Below, piece by piece: positions 1 to 8,498 of a stretch of DNA of 64,000 nt. Origin of the DNA: Pedobacter namyangjuensis (lineage in GTDB: Bacteria; Bacteroidota; Bacteroidia; Sphingobacteriales; Sphingobacteriaceae); contig NZ_QMHQ01000002.1 in assembly GCF_003313325.1 (NCBI RefSeq), positions 558,001 to 622,000 of the forward strand, written 5' to 3'. The notes below the pieces were generated by a model. It was given only the letters and a program-made list of their open reading frames with translations. It was not told where the DNA came from and did no database searches. The position numbers and the translations under genes are program-made. Within the stretch, counting starts at the first letter, position 1. Each line of letters begins with the position of its first letter.

Positions 1-976
1 CATCAATCCTAGTTCTGCGTTTTGTTTTAGGGTCTACCACCAAACTGTTAGATTTCCAAAGGTAATGGTTGCTGGTTGCAAAAGCAAAATCCACTACATT
101 TTTTGCATCAAATTTAAATGTGTTAAAAGCATTTGGTGCGGTTACCTTATTTTGAGCTAAATCCAAGCTATCAATAACGTTAATTGTGTTTTCGGTTTGT
201 TCGGCTTTAGCCAATTTGTCGGCAACAGTTTTTGTAAATACCGCAGAGGCGTTTGTTAAATCGCCAGTTGCCCAAACAGCGTGATTTTTCGGTACAGTTA
301 TAGCAACTTTAAAATTGCTAAAATCATTATAAAACTCTTCTGCCCCACTGTAAGGGATTTTGTTCCAACCATCAACATCGTCGTAAACTGCTACTCTCGG
401 AAAAAAGTAAGCCACAAAATGTGCGCCGTCGTCTACTTGTCCGGTTCTTTGGTGCGAGCCTTTGTTTAAGGTGTAGCTAAAAGCGATTTTAAAATTTACA
501 GATTTTCCTGAAGCCAATGCAGGAATATCGGTGTGCATATTTGTGCCATCGATAATTAAGCTCGAAGTATCTTTCGCTTTTCCGTCTACCAAAATGCTAC
601 TTATTTTTACCCCTTCTCCCAAATCCCTTGCGTTAAGTTTCGATTTGCGAGGAACACCTTTTTTATACAGGTTTGGATAAAGCTTGAACCAAATTTCTTC
701 TAGTGCGGTTGGGCTGTTATTGAAATAGGTAATATCAACAAGCCCTTTTATCAATCTTGTTTCTGGATTAAAATCGATGTTGATATTATAATTAGCACTA
801 TTTTGCCAATATTTTTTACCTGGCGCCCCACTTTTATCTCTTGTGCCGTTTTGATAGGCTTTTTGAAAAATAGGATCAATGGGCAATTGGGCTTTGGCAT
901 TTTCGAAACTAGCAGAAAATACGGTTAGTGCTACCGCAAGTGTGAAATAAGTTTGTCTAATTTTTTGACTTATCAT
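1..976 (-). CDS. M1-family metallopeptidase, N-terminal part (truncated by window edge)
   Basis: The reading frame is open from an ATG at 976 down to the window edge, giving about 325 N-terminal residues. A hydrophobic signal-like segment (residues 7-30) ends in KAQ, so the protein is probably exported. After it comes a beta-rich domain with the M1 N-terminal pattern: GLVDITYFNNSP, then WFKLYPNLY, a GWNKIPYSG stretch, EFYNDFSNFKVAITVP and AVWATG. This is the N-terminal saddle domain of gluzincin aminopeptidases as found in Bacteroidetes. The catalytic HExxH motif would lie outside the window and cannot be checked. The gene points away from the exonuclease at 1127-2068 in the same direction, with a 150 bp gap. 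The family call rests on the N-domain only. Confidence 0.8.
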   Translation of the reverse strand, partial: MISQKIRQTYFTLAVALTVFSASFENAKAQLPIDPIFQKAYQNGTRDKSGAPGKKYWQNSANYNINIDFNPETRLIKGLVDITYFNNSPTALEEIWFKLYPNLYKKGVPRKSKLNARDLGEGVKISSILVDGKAKDTSSLIIDGTNMHTDIPALASGKSVNFKIAFSYTLNKGSHQRTGQVDDGAHFVAYFFPRVAVYDDVDGWNKIPYSGAEEFYNDFSNFKVAITVPKNHAVWATGDLTNASAVFTKTVADKLAKAEQTENTINVIDSLDLAQNKVTAPNAFNTFKFDAKNVVDFAFATSNHYLWKSNSLVVDPKTKRRTRID

Positions 977-1126
977 TTAATATTTGGATTATTTTTTACT
1001 AAAAACGACTTAGGGCGAAAAGACTCGCTCGCTTTAAGAATTTTTATATTATTAAACTACCTAAGAACAATTAACCTATTTAAATCAGCTTAACTAAGAT
1101 TTTTTTTAGATATAAAAGGCTAAATA

Positions 1127-2068
1127 CTATTTTCCGAACTTCATCTTTAACTGCTCCAACATATCATTATTAATCGGTTGTGCGGGCTTTTCTTTAGGTT
1201 TGTTTTGTGCTGTCGTATGCTTACTTACTTGATTAGGCTGACGGTTTTGCCTTTGCTCATCTTTCTTTTTACTCCAACGGTTCCAAATTTCTTCTAACTT
1301 CTTTTTAGTGTAAAGCGGAAAATCGCCTTGTTTCATCCAAGCATAATAACTTGGCTCAGCATCAAAAACCTGCTCTACGGTGCGTCCTTTGTGCTTACCA
1401 AAATTAATTACCTCTTCACCATTTTCATTATAAACCATTCTTCCGGCAAAATCTACCACTTTGTTCAAATTAGTAAACTGATGCAGGGCATCAACATCAT
1501 TTTGTACCGGTTTTGACTTTACACCTTGTTTGTCTTCAAAATCGGCGTCTGCATATTTGTCCAACTGAGCCAGTAGAACTTCGTAAGTTGCTCTAATATC
1601 AGCCTCTGCAGAGTGTGCGTTTATAATATCTTTTTCACAGTAAAATTTGTAAGCAGCTTTCAACGTACGCTGTTCCATTTGGTGAAAAATATTTTGCACA
1701 TCTACAAATTTCCTGTCGCTCATATCAAAATCTATTCCCACACGCAGAAACTCCTCTAATAGCATTGGGATGTCAAACTTGTTAGAGTTATATCCAGCTA
1801 GATCGGCGTCGCCAATAAAACTTGCAATCTCCTCAGCAGCTTGTGCAAAAGTGGGTGCATCTTTAATATCTTCATCGTAAATACCGTGTATTAGAGAGGT
1901 TACTAATGGAATCGGAATTTCAGGATTTATCCTTTTGGTTAAAATAACTTCTGAACCATCTGGCATTGCCTTTAAAACTGCAATTTCTACTATTCTGTCC
2001 GATCCAACGTTTACTCCGGTAGCTTCAAGATCAAAAAATGCTAGCGGACGTTTTAAATTTAATTTCAT
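1127..2068 (-). CDS. DnaQ-like 3'-5' exonuclease with ExoX-type C-terminal domain
   Basis: DEDDh exonuclease of the DNA polymerase III epsilon/RNase T superfamily. The visible catalytic residues are D13 and E15 (FFDLEATG), D99 (NSNKFDIPML), and H152 and D157 (AHSAEADIRA). A second small domain around residues 215-260 (INFGKHKGRTVEQVF, then YYAWMKQGDFP) resembles the C-terminal domain attached to ExoX-like nucleases. The tail is basic, proline/glutamine-rich and probably disordered. At 313 residues it is longer than stand-alone epsilon subunits. It probably acts in DNA repair or turnover and not as the replicative proofreader, which is an inference. It is divergent from the 2232 gene. Confidence 0.88.
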   Translation of the reverse strand: MKLNLKRPLAFFDLEATGVNVGSDRIVEIAVLKAMPDGSEVILTKRINPEIPIPLVTSLIHGIYDEDIKDAPTFAQAAEEIASFIGDADLAGYNSNKFDIPMLLEEFLRVGIDFDMSDRKFVDVQNIFHQMEQRTLKAAYKFYCEKDIINAHSAEADIRATYEVLLAQLDKYADADFEDKQGVKSKPVQNDVDALHQFTNLNKVVDFAGRMVYNENGEEVINFGKHKGRTVEQVFDAEPSYYAWMKQGDFPLYTKKKLEEIWNRWSKKKDEQRQNRQPNQVSKHTTAQNKPKEKPAQPINNDMLEQLKMKFGK

Positions 2069-2231
2069 TTTATATAGCTGTAATACTAGCCAAATGTTGC
2101 TTACATCGGCTTCTTCAAAAGTGCTAAAAATGATTGGCTAATTAGCCAAATTTCCTTTTATTTTTAATTGAATTAATTTTTCTATTTTTAGGCTCTAACC
2201 ATTTAACAACTCAAATTAACCTCTTCATTTT

Positions 2232-4202
2232 ATGAAATATCTCTTGTCTCTCTGTTTTGTATTTATCGCCTTTAACAGTTTTTCTCAAGACTTTAATTAC
2301 GGTTCGGCAACACATAATGATAATGACTTTGACAGAAAAACAATTGATAGTAATGCTAACGCTGTTGTTTTAAAAGAATTTGGAACTGCTCGTTTACAAT
2401 TAGATGAAGCTACCGGAAGGCTAGTTATCCTTTTTGAATACCACGTTAAAATAAAAATTTTTAACAAAGAAGGTTTTAAACATGCCGATGTGGTGATTCC
2501 GACTTACAAAGACGATAATATACAAGAGTATGTGCAAGACGTAAATGCGGTTACACATAACTATATTAATGAAAATTTTGTACAGACGGTTATGGATAGA
2601 AAAGCGCTTTTTACCGAAAACAGAAGCAAATACCAATCATTAACAAAATTTACACTTCCTAACATTAAAGAAGGATCTATAATTGAATACAAATATCGCA
2701 TTCAATCGCCGTTAATATTCAATTTTAGAAGTTGGTATTTTCAGAGCGATATACCCAAACTACATAGTGAGTATTTAGCCTATATACCCGCAAATTTCAA
2801 CTACAATGTTTCTTTACGAGGGTTTTATAAACTAACAGATCAAAAAGCGGAAGTTAGCAGAGAGTGCTTACGATTAAGTGGCCAGGCCTTAGATTGCTCT
2901 AAAATGACCTACATTATGAAAAATGTACCAGCGTTTATTGAGGAAGATTACATGACTGCTGCGAGCAACTTTATGTCGGCAATGCACTTTGAGTTAGCTG
3001 AAGAACACATGCTAAACGGCAGTAAAAAGAGTTATACTAAAACCTGGAAAGATGTAGATTTTGATCTAGTAGGAGATAAAAAATTAGGCTCGCAGATGAA
3101 ACGTAAAGATGTTTTTAAAGAAATTGTTCCAGATTTGATAAAGGAAAGCCCAGATGATTTGAGTAAAGCAAAAGCTATTTACAACTATATAAAAAAGCAA
3201 ATTAAATGGAACAATTATTACGGAAAATACAGCGAAGAAAACATAAAAAATGTAATCGATAGCCGATCGGGAAATGTGGCAGACATTAACCTTAGCTTAA
3301 TTGCAGCCTTAAGCGCCGCCAATTTAGATGCAGAAGCTGTTATTTTATCAACCAGGGAAAATGGTTTAGTGAACAAACTTTATCCGGTAATAACCGATTT
3401 TAATTATGTTGTTGCTAAAGTGAACATTGGCGAAAAAAGTTACCTTTTAGATGCTACCGAACCTCTACTTCCTTTTGGCTTACTGCCTTTGCGTTGCATT
3501 AACGATCAAGGAAGAGTTATTAACCTTAAAAAACCTAGTTATTGGATTGATTTAAAAGCAGATCAAAAAAGCACAACCAGTTTTGTACTAAATGGAAAAT
3601 TGAATGCCGAAGGAAAAATTATAGGAAATTTAAGTACAACTTATTTCGGCTACGCCGCATTTAATAAACGTAGGGAGATAAAAAAATTTAATTCTGTTGA
3701 TGAATATTTTGAGAAAGTTGATGAGAGGTTGAACAAAACAAAAATTTCAAATCATAAAATTTCTGCCGTTGATAGTGTAGAGAAACCTTTGGTTGAAGTT
3801 TTTGATGTGGAGTTCTCCGCCCACGATGGCACTAGCAAATCTCAATTTTATATTAGCCCTTTTATAGTTAGTCGCATTGCGAAAAACCCATTTAACTTAA
3901 ATGATAGAACTTACCCTATTGATATGGGCGCTGCAAGCGATGAACGAATTGTAATAAATATCGAGTTACCAGAAAAATTAAACCTGCAAGAAAAACCTAA
4001 AGACATGGCAATTGGCTTGCCAAATAACGGTGGCCGGTACTTGCTACAAACAAATCTAACGGATACCCAATTCAGTGTAAATCAAATGTTACAGTTAAAT
4101 AAGGCTATTTATGGTGCCGAAGAATATTTGTACCTGAAGGAGTTTTACAGCAAGATTATCCAAAATCAAAAGACTGATGTATTGTTAAAAGCTAGCAACT
4201 AA
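2232..4202 (+). CDS. DUF3857/transglutaminase-like exported protein, catalytic Cys and His lost
   Basis: A 656-residue protein with an N-terminal signal peptide (MKYLLSLCFVFIAFNSFSQ). A DUF3857-type beta domain follows (about 40-240) and then a transglutaminase-like core (about 300-420). Aligned by eye with its downstream paralog, the nucleophile motif G-D-C-K is here G-N-V-A (V349, codon GTG at 3276-3278). The histidine position is Y392 (FNYVV where the paralog has GNHVI). The aspartate region is kept (LLDATEP). It should therefore be enzymatically inactive as a transglutaminase or protease and may act as a binding or scaffold partner. Its stop overlaps the next ATG by one base (TAATG), so the two are translationally coupled. 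Function is unknown; it is probably periplasmic or cell-surface. Confidence 0.85.
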   Translation: MKYLLSLCFVFIAFNSFSQDFNYGSATHNDNDFDRKTIDSNANAVVLKEFGTARLQLDEATGRLVILFEYHVKIKIFNKEGFKHADVVIPTYKDDNIQEYVQDVNAVTHNYINENFVQTVMDRKALFTENRSKYQSLTKFTLPNIKEGSIIEYKYRIQSPLIFNFRSWYFQSDIPKLHSEYLAYIPANFNYNVSLRGFYKLTDQKAEVSRECLRLSGQALDCSKMTYIMKNVPAFIEEDYMTAASNFMSAMHFELAEEHMLNGSKKSYTKTWKDVDFDLVGDKKLGSQMKRKDVFKEIVPDLIKESPDDLSKAKAIYNYIKKQIKWNNYYGKYSEENIKNVIDSRSGNVADINLSLIAALSAANLDAEAVILSTRENGLVNKLYPVITDFNYVVAKVNIGEKSYLLDATEPLLPFGLLPLRCINDQGRVINLKKPSYWIDLKADQKSTTSFVLNGKLNAEGKIIGNLSTTYFGYAAFNKRREIKKFNSVDEYFEKVDERLNKTKISNHKISAVDSVEKPLVEVFDVEFSAHDGTSKSQFYISPFIVSRIAKNPFNLNDRTYPIDMGAASDERIVINIELPEKLNLQEKPKDMAIGLPNNGGRYLLQTNLTDTQFSVNQMLQLNKAIYGAEEYLYLKEFYSKIIQNQKTDVLLKASN

Positions 4203-6103
4203 TGAAACGGATAATCTTGCCACTTCTACTCCTATTAAATACAGTTTTCTGCCTTGCGCAAGATAATTACGATGTGGACTTGATCCCTGCAAATTTACGC
4301 CCTCGTGCAAATGCAATTATCAGGAATCAAGAAACCCTTGTAGACATGAAGGCCGTTGATAATGTAATGTACAGTGTAAAACAGGCGATTACTGTTTTTA
4401 ATAAAAATGGAGAAAACAGTGCAAGACTGGTTTTATTTTACGACAAAAATACTGCTATCAAAAGTATTAAAGGAGAAGTTTACAATGAAGTTGGTAAATT
4501 AATGGGCAAGTTTTCGCAAAGCGATTTTAGAGATGAAAGCGCAGTGCAAGATTTTTCCTTGTTCGAAGATAGCAGAATCAAACATTTTCTTCCATCGGTT
4601 AATACCTACCCTTATACTGTGGTTTACAATTACGAAATTAGGTTTAAGCAAAATCTAATCATCCCCGATTGGACACCTAAGCCAGCTAACGACGTAGCTG
4701 TTGAAAAAAGCACTTATACCTTTATTTGCAAACCTGCAGAAGTTTTACGCATAAAAGCCCAGCACTTGGCTAACGCCGAAGAAACAGCAGATGAGAAGCA
4801 AAAAACCTATACATGGAAGGCTAATAATTTACCAGCCGTTAAGGCTGAACCCTACAGTCCGCTAAAGCATTTTTACCAAACAAGCGTTAAAATTGCACCA
4901 CAACAATTTAGCTATTTCAAACATCACGGCAGTTATAATAATTGGCAAGAATTAGGCAAATGGTATTATTCTGAATTGTTAAAAGACAGACAAGCGCTAC
5001 CAGTAGCAACTGTAGAAACTATTAAAGATCTTGTTAAAAACGAAAAAGACGATAAAGCTAAGGCAAAAAAAATCTACCAATTCTTGCAAGAAAAAACCCG
5101 TTATATCAGCATACAAATCGGCATTGGCGGATTTCAACCCTACAGTGCTGCCGACGTGGATAGATTAGGCTATGGAGACTGCAAAGCTCTGGTTAATTAT
5201 ATGCAAAGCCTACTTGCAGTGGTTGGTATAGAATCTTATTACTGCGTTGTAGAAGCAGGAACGCAAAAAATAGACTTGGATGCATCTTACGCTAGCATGA
5301 ATCAAGGTAATCACGTAATTTTATGTCTGCCACTTAAAGCCGATACGGTTTGGCTAGAGTGCACTAATCAAAAAATTCCATTTGGCTTTTTGAGCGATTT
5401 TACTGATGACAGAACTGTTTTGGCCTGCACAAAAGATGGTGGAAAGTTACTAAGAACGCCAAAACTAACTACAAAGGCTAACCTGCAAGTTCGCAAAGCG
5501 GATTTAGTAGTAGACGCTCAAGGAAACATTTCCGGAACGCTTAATACTAATTTTTCGGGATCACAATATGACAATAGGCAAAACATACTTTACAAGCCTT
5601 TTACCGAACAACAAAAAGCCTTGCAAGAAGATTACAACGTAAACAACATCAGGTTCGATAAAATAGAATATCAGCAATACAAGGATGTAAATCCGCAATT
5701 AACTGAAAATTTAACTGTCGACATTAGAAATTACGCTACTTTAAATGAAGGCAAAATGTTTTTTGAATTAAACGCATTCAACATTCAAAATGCAGTTTCC
5801 GACTCGAAAAATAGAATTTTGCCAGTTTATATCAATAGAGGTTTTACCGATGTAGATACGGTCATTTATCAGTTGCCGGAAAATGTAATTCCGTTTATAA
5901 CCCCGATTAGCAAAACTTTTAAAACCGATTTTGGAACATATGAAAGTACAGCTACGCTAAATGAAAACAAGCTTATTTATTATAGAAAACTTAGTGTTAA
6001 CGACGGCACTTACCCTGCAAGCAGCTATGAATTATTTCATAAATTTATGGCAGATGTTAACGTAGCCGACCACTTAAAAATTATCCTTAGCTTAAAAAAA
6101 TAA
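4202..6103 (+). CDS. DUF3857 and transglutaminase-like domain protein, active-site Cys present
   Basis: A 633-residue paralog of the preceding gene, sharing the TAATG junction. The signal peptide ends near FCLAQ20. A DUF3857-like beta domain occupies about residues 30-240, a transglutaminase core about 280-400, and a C-terminal beta domain follows. The core holds GYGDCKALV (C327), GNHV (H371) and WLECT, where the usual aspartate is glutamate (E386). This member can therefore be a papain-like or transglutaminase-like enzyme, whereas the upstream paralog cannot. Such exported pairs are common in Bacteroidetes but their substrates are unknown. The 3' end overlaps the small minus-strand ORF at 6087-6209 by 17 bp. 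Confidence 0.87.
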   Translation: MKRIILPLLLLLNTVFCLAQDNYDVDLIPANLRPRANAIIRNQETLVDMKAVDNVMYSVKQAITVFNKNGENSARLVLFYDKNTAIKSIKGEVYNEVGKLMGKFSQSDFRDESAVQDFSLFEDSRIKHFLPSVNTYPYTVVYNYEIRFKQNLIIPDWTPKPANDVAVEKSTYTFICKPAEVLRIKAQHLANAEETADEKQKTYTWKANNLPAVKAEPYSPLKHFYQTSVKIAPQQFSYFKHHGSYNNWQELGKWYYSELLKDRQALPVATVETIKDLVKNEKDDKAKAKKIYQFLQEKTRYISIQIGIGGFQPYSAADVDRLGYGDCKALVNYMQSLLAVVGIESYYCVVEAGTQKIDLDASYASMNQGNHVILCLPLKADTVWLECTNQKIPFGFLSDFTDDRTVLACTKDGGKLLRTPKLTTKANLQVRKADLVVDAQGNISGTLNTNFSGSQYDNRQNILYKPFTEQQKALQEDYNVNNIRFDKIEYQQYKDVNPQLTENLTVDIRNYATLNEGKMFFELNAFNIQNAVSDSKNRILPVYINRGFTDVDTVIYQLPENVIPFITPISKTFKTDFGTYESTATLNENKLIYYRKLSVNDGTYPASSYELFHKFMADVNVADHLKIILSLKK

Positions 6104-6209
6104 TTCCTAAAGCTATCCCGACAATCATAACGAGATACATTATAATTTCTGTAGAGGCGAATTTTTTATATTTAGTCCAGAACGAATAATCTTCTTTAGT
6201 CTCAGGCAT
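6087..6209 (-). CDS. 40-residue single-pass membrane peptide
   Basis: Small ORF starting at the ATG at 6209 and ending in TAA at 6087-6089. It reads MPETKEDYSFWTKYKKF, then a hydrophobic helix (about residues 21-39, ending GIALGIIFLS). The layout of a charged aromatic N-terminus followed by one transmembrane helix is typical of real bacterial micro-membrane proteins. A perfect Bacteroidetes -7 box (TAACTTTG on the minus strand, 6232-6239) sits about 23 bp before the ATG, which supports expression. It overlaps the end of the convergent DUF3857 gene by 17 bp. I recognise no named family. It could be a chance ORF, but box, length and composition argue against that. Confidence 0.6.
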   Translation of the reverse strand: MPETKEDYSFWTKYKKFASTEIIMYLVMIVGIALGIIFLS

Positions 6210-6221
6210 TCTTATAGGTAA

Positions 6222-6254
6222 AATGGTTTTGCAAAGTTAGTTTGCAAAACCATT
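6222..6254 (-). terminator. Terminator-like perfect inverted repeat after the redoxin operon
   Basis: AATGGTTTTGCAAA (6222-6235) and TTTGCAAAACCATT (6241-6254) are perfect 14 bp arms around a 5-base loop. The hairpin begins 5 bp after the stop of the minus-strand redoxin gene and is followed in that direction by TTTT, so it fits an intrinsic terminator. The -7 promoter box of the next small gene lies in its loop and left arm. Confidence 0.65.
6232..6239 (-). promoter_or_regulatory. Bacteroidetes -7 box upstream of the 40-residue membrane peptide
   Basis: The minus strand reads TAACTTTG, an exact match to TAnnTTTG, placed so that transcription would start near 6225 and leave a leader of roughly 16 bases before the ATG at 6209. 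I see no clear -33 TTTG element. Confidence 0.45.
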
Positions 6255-6259
6255 AAAGC

Positions 6260-6874
6260 TTATTTTGTAGTACTTTGTTTCTTCCATTTAATTGAACAAC
6301 CAACCGCTTTTGTAGTGGTAACCGAAGGTTTCTTACCATTTAGCAACGAGTTAACAGCATTTTTCACATAAACTTCTCTGCTTTCGTTCTCTTCTTGTTG
6401 GTCGTTATCTATTGCACCAATGTAGGCAACTTCGTTTCCTTTTGCAGTTTTTTGCAATACAAATGTATGTGGTGTTTTAGTAGCACCAAATTTTTTGGTA
6501 TAGATATGATCTGGATCTTCTAAATAAGCATAGCTGAAGCTCTTTTCTTTAGCTCGTTCCTGCATTTTTTCAAAACTATCACCTGGTGATGCTACAGGGT
6601 CATTTGTATTTATGGCAATTACCGGATATCCCTTTGGTGCAAATTCTTTGTTTAAGGCCTCAACCCTATCTTGGTAAGCTTTAGCAACTGGGCAGGTGTT
6701 ACAAGTAAACACAACAATATACCCTTTTGCAGCCGCGTAATTAGCTAAAGAAACCTTCCTGCCGTCAACGTTCTTAAGGTTAAAATCAGTGGTAAGATCG
6801 CCAACTTGGTAGCCAGTTTGAGCCTGAGCTGTAATGCCTAGCATTATAAAACAAGCAAATAAAATTCTTCTCAT
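6260..6874 (-). CDS. Exported redoxin/thioredoxin-family protein (CNTC motif)
   Basis: A 204-residue protein with a signal peptide (MRRILFACFIMLGITAQAQ). A peroxiredoxin/TlpA-like fold follows: GYQVGDLTTDFNLKNVDG is the usual AhpC/TSA opening, and C58/C61 lie in VVFTCNTCPVAKAYQDR. The family (thioredoxin proteins related to AhpC/TSA) acts on periplasmic thiols. The exact electron donor cannot be told from sequence. It is the last of three consecutive minus-strand thioredoxin-fold genes, only 5 bp after its neighbour, so almost certainly co-transcribed. The C-terminal extension carries one more Cys (VGCSIKW). A perfect inverted repeat follows the stop. Confidence 0.85.
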   Translation of the reverse strand: MRRILFACFIMLGITAQAQTGYQVGDLTTDFNLKNVDGRKVSLANYAAAKGYIVVFTCNTCPVAKAYQDRVEALNKEFAPKGYPVIAINTNDPVASPGDSFEKMQERAKEKSFSYAYLEDPDHIYTKKFGATKTPHTFVLQKTAKGNEVAYIGAIDNDQQEENESREVYVKNAVNSLLNGKKPSVTTTKAVGCSIKWKKQSTTK

Positions 6875-6879
6875 CGTAA

Positions 6880-7356
6880 TTATTTTAAGTTTTCTAATGT
6901 TGTTATCAGTTCCTGATAAGTAAATTCTTTCTCAAAAAAAGCACGTTTATTCTTGTCTTTATTTACAAAAAGAGTGGCCGGTATTGCACCAGACCATTTT
7001 TTGTCTACCTTTTCTATAAATGCTTGTTGGTCTGGTTCGTTAATCACAAAAACTTCGCTCTGCAATTTGTTTTTACTAACAAATGGTATTACTTGGCTTT
7101 GCAATTTCGATTTAAAATCTAAGCTAACTAGCAAAACCTTTATCGGCTTTGCCATACTGTCTTTTTGCAACTTCTCAAAATTTGGGAGCTCCTCAACGCA
7201 AGGCCCACACCAAGTGGCCCAAAAGTTAACAACGTATGTAGTATCTTTACCTTTGGCTACTCTGGCATCTAACTCTTTTAAAGTTAGCAATTTAACTTGT
7301 GCTTTTGTTTCAAAAAAAACAAACAGTAAAAAGAAAATTACAATATACTTTTTCAT
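6880..7356 (-). CDS. TlpA-like thioredoxin-family protein (CGPC)
   Basis: A 158-residue exported or membrane-anchored thioredoxin. A hydrophobic N-terminus (residues 3-19, ending ETKAQ) is followed by a TlpA/ResA-type domain with YVVNFWATWCGPCVEELPNF (C50, C53). The cis-proline region appears as GAIPATLFVN. The expected role is thiol-disulfide exchange outside the cytoplasm, such as reducing apo-cytochrome or other Cys proteins. It is the middle gene of the three-gene redox operon, 21 bp after the upstream gene and 5 bp before the downstream one. Confidence 0.88.
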   Translation of the reverse strand: MKKYIVIFFLLFVFFETKAQVKLLTLKELDARVAKGKDTTYVVNFWATWCGPCVEELPNFEKLQKDSMAKPIKVLLVSLDFKSKLQSQVIPFVSKNKLQSEVFVINEPDQQAFIEKVDKKWSGAIPATLFVNKDKNKRAFFEKEFTYQELITTLENLK

Positions 7357-7377
7357 GAATTAGCGTTTGGTAAATTT

Positions 7378-7929
7378 TTACAGCAGTTTACTAACCTGTT
7401 GCTCAACAAATTTGTTCTTAGGCGTTAATTTCGGATTATTTTCATCATCTATTCTTCCAATATATTTGATTAACAAACCTTTAGAAGTTTTTTGTAAAAT
7501 TGCTGCAGTTGGTGTTTCTTTTATCCCCAACATAAATGTGTACTTAAAGTTAGTATCTGATAAATATGGAAAAGTGAAACCCTTGTTTAATGCCAATTTT
7601 TTCATTTCAGGCATCGCATCCAGCGGATATTTTATGGGATTATCTCCATACGGTCCAATGGCAACAACCGGATATCCCTTAGCTTTGTATTTTTTATCTA
7701 AAGCCATAACTCTTGGTTCGTAGGCTATACAATGATCACAAGTTGGAGTCATAAAAATAACAATAAAGCCTTTTGCATTTTTCTGAGAATTGAAATCGTA
7801 CATGGCGCCGCTAGTACTTAGCAAGGTAATATTTGGCACAGTTTGACCAACCTTCAACGCTGTTTGAGCGATAGAGCTATTTAACGAAAGAGCGAAAAGC
7901 AGAAAAATTAAGCTAAAAATTTTACGCAT
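7378..7929 (-). CDS. Exported redoxin (AhpC/TSA-like, CDHC motif)
   Basis: A 183-residue protein with a signal peptide (MRKIFSLIFLLFALSLNSSIAQ). The opening ALKVGQTVPNITLLSTSG and IVIFMTPTCDHCIAYEPRV (C64, C67) identify a thioredoxin-fold redoxin. It is related to the 6260-6874 protein in layout (PVVAIGPYGDNP compares with PVIAINTNDPVA), so the two are probably paralogs flanking the TlpA-like gene. First gene of the operon. No clear -7 box was found upstream. Confidence 0.84.
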   Translation of the reverse strand: MRKIFSLIFLLFALSLNSSIAQTALKVGQTVPNITLLSTSGAMYDFNSQKNAKGFIVIFMTPTCDHCIAYEPRVMALDKKYKAKGYPVVAIGPYGDNPIKYPLDAMPEMKKLALNKGFTFPYLSDTNFKYTFMLGIKETPTAAILQKTSKGLLIKYIGRIDDENNPKLTPKNKFVEQQVSKLL

Positions 7930-7996
7930 AGTTTTATTTTATATTCAATATTCGAAAACAGTAATTTATTAAAAAACGGTAGTTGGATGCTTAGCA

Positions 7997-8461
7997 CTAA
8001 TATTTAATTTCCAAATCCAGTTGCGTTCCGTTATCTAACGCTTTTTTATCCATTGCAGTACCTACAACGGCACCAACGGCCATCCCTATTGGCAAACCAA
8101 CTCCCATCAAACCAATATTTCCGATACTGAACCCGAAAATCATTCCAATAGGCAAACCAAAAGCACTAAGTCCTAAAACCATCCAAAGGTTTCTATAGTA
8201 ATTCCTGGGCGTGAACTTAAACTCTTTTTCAAGTCGTTTTAAAATGCTTGTTTGCTTCTGTTTTACAAGTTTTTTTAAATCATCACCAACGAATAAAGAA
8301 TCGTTTATTTCCTCAACATCCGAGTTGATGGAGCTAATTAAATTGGAATTTAACTGCTTGGTTCTCAACTCTGCTAAAAGATTTGCAAACTGTAAATATA
8401 GACCGTTTAATTTAACGTTGTTAATGTTTTCCGGTCTTTCTCTAAGTGTTATTATAACCAT
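7997..8461 (-). CDS. Hypothetical membrane protein with glycine-zipper segment
   Basis: A 154-residue protein that I do not recognise. Residues 1-85 are soluble and helical with charged stretches (KKLVKQKQTSILKRLEKEF). Residues 92-140 form two hydrophobic, glycine-rich segments (GLPIGMIFGFSIGNIGLMG, then VGLPIGMAVGAVVGTAMD) that look like a glycine zipper. There is no signal peptide, so the soluble part is probably cytoplasmic. It stands between the NlpC/P60 and redoxin genes on the same strand, about 37 bp from the former. Confidence 0.7.
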   Translation of the reverse strand: MVIITLRERPENINNVKLNGLYLQFANLLAELRTKQLNSNLISSINSDVEEINDSLFVGDDLKKLVKQKQTSILKRLEKEFKFTPRNYYRNLWMVLGLSAFGLPIGMIFGFSIGNIGLMGVGLPIGMAVGAVVGTAMDKKALDNGTQLDLEIKY

Positions 8462-8498
8462 ATGGGATAATTTTAATTGATTTTTTTATTAGCCTAAA

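Noticed and set aside
281..469. 62-residue plus-strand ORF opposite the M1-type peptidase
   Set aside because: Antisense shadow inside a clear coding frame on the minus strand.
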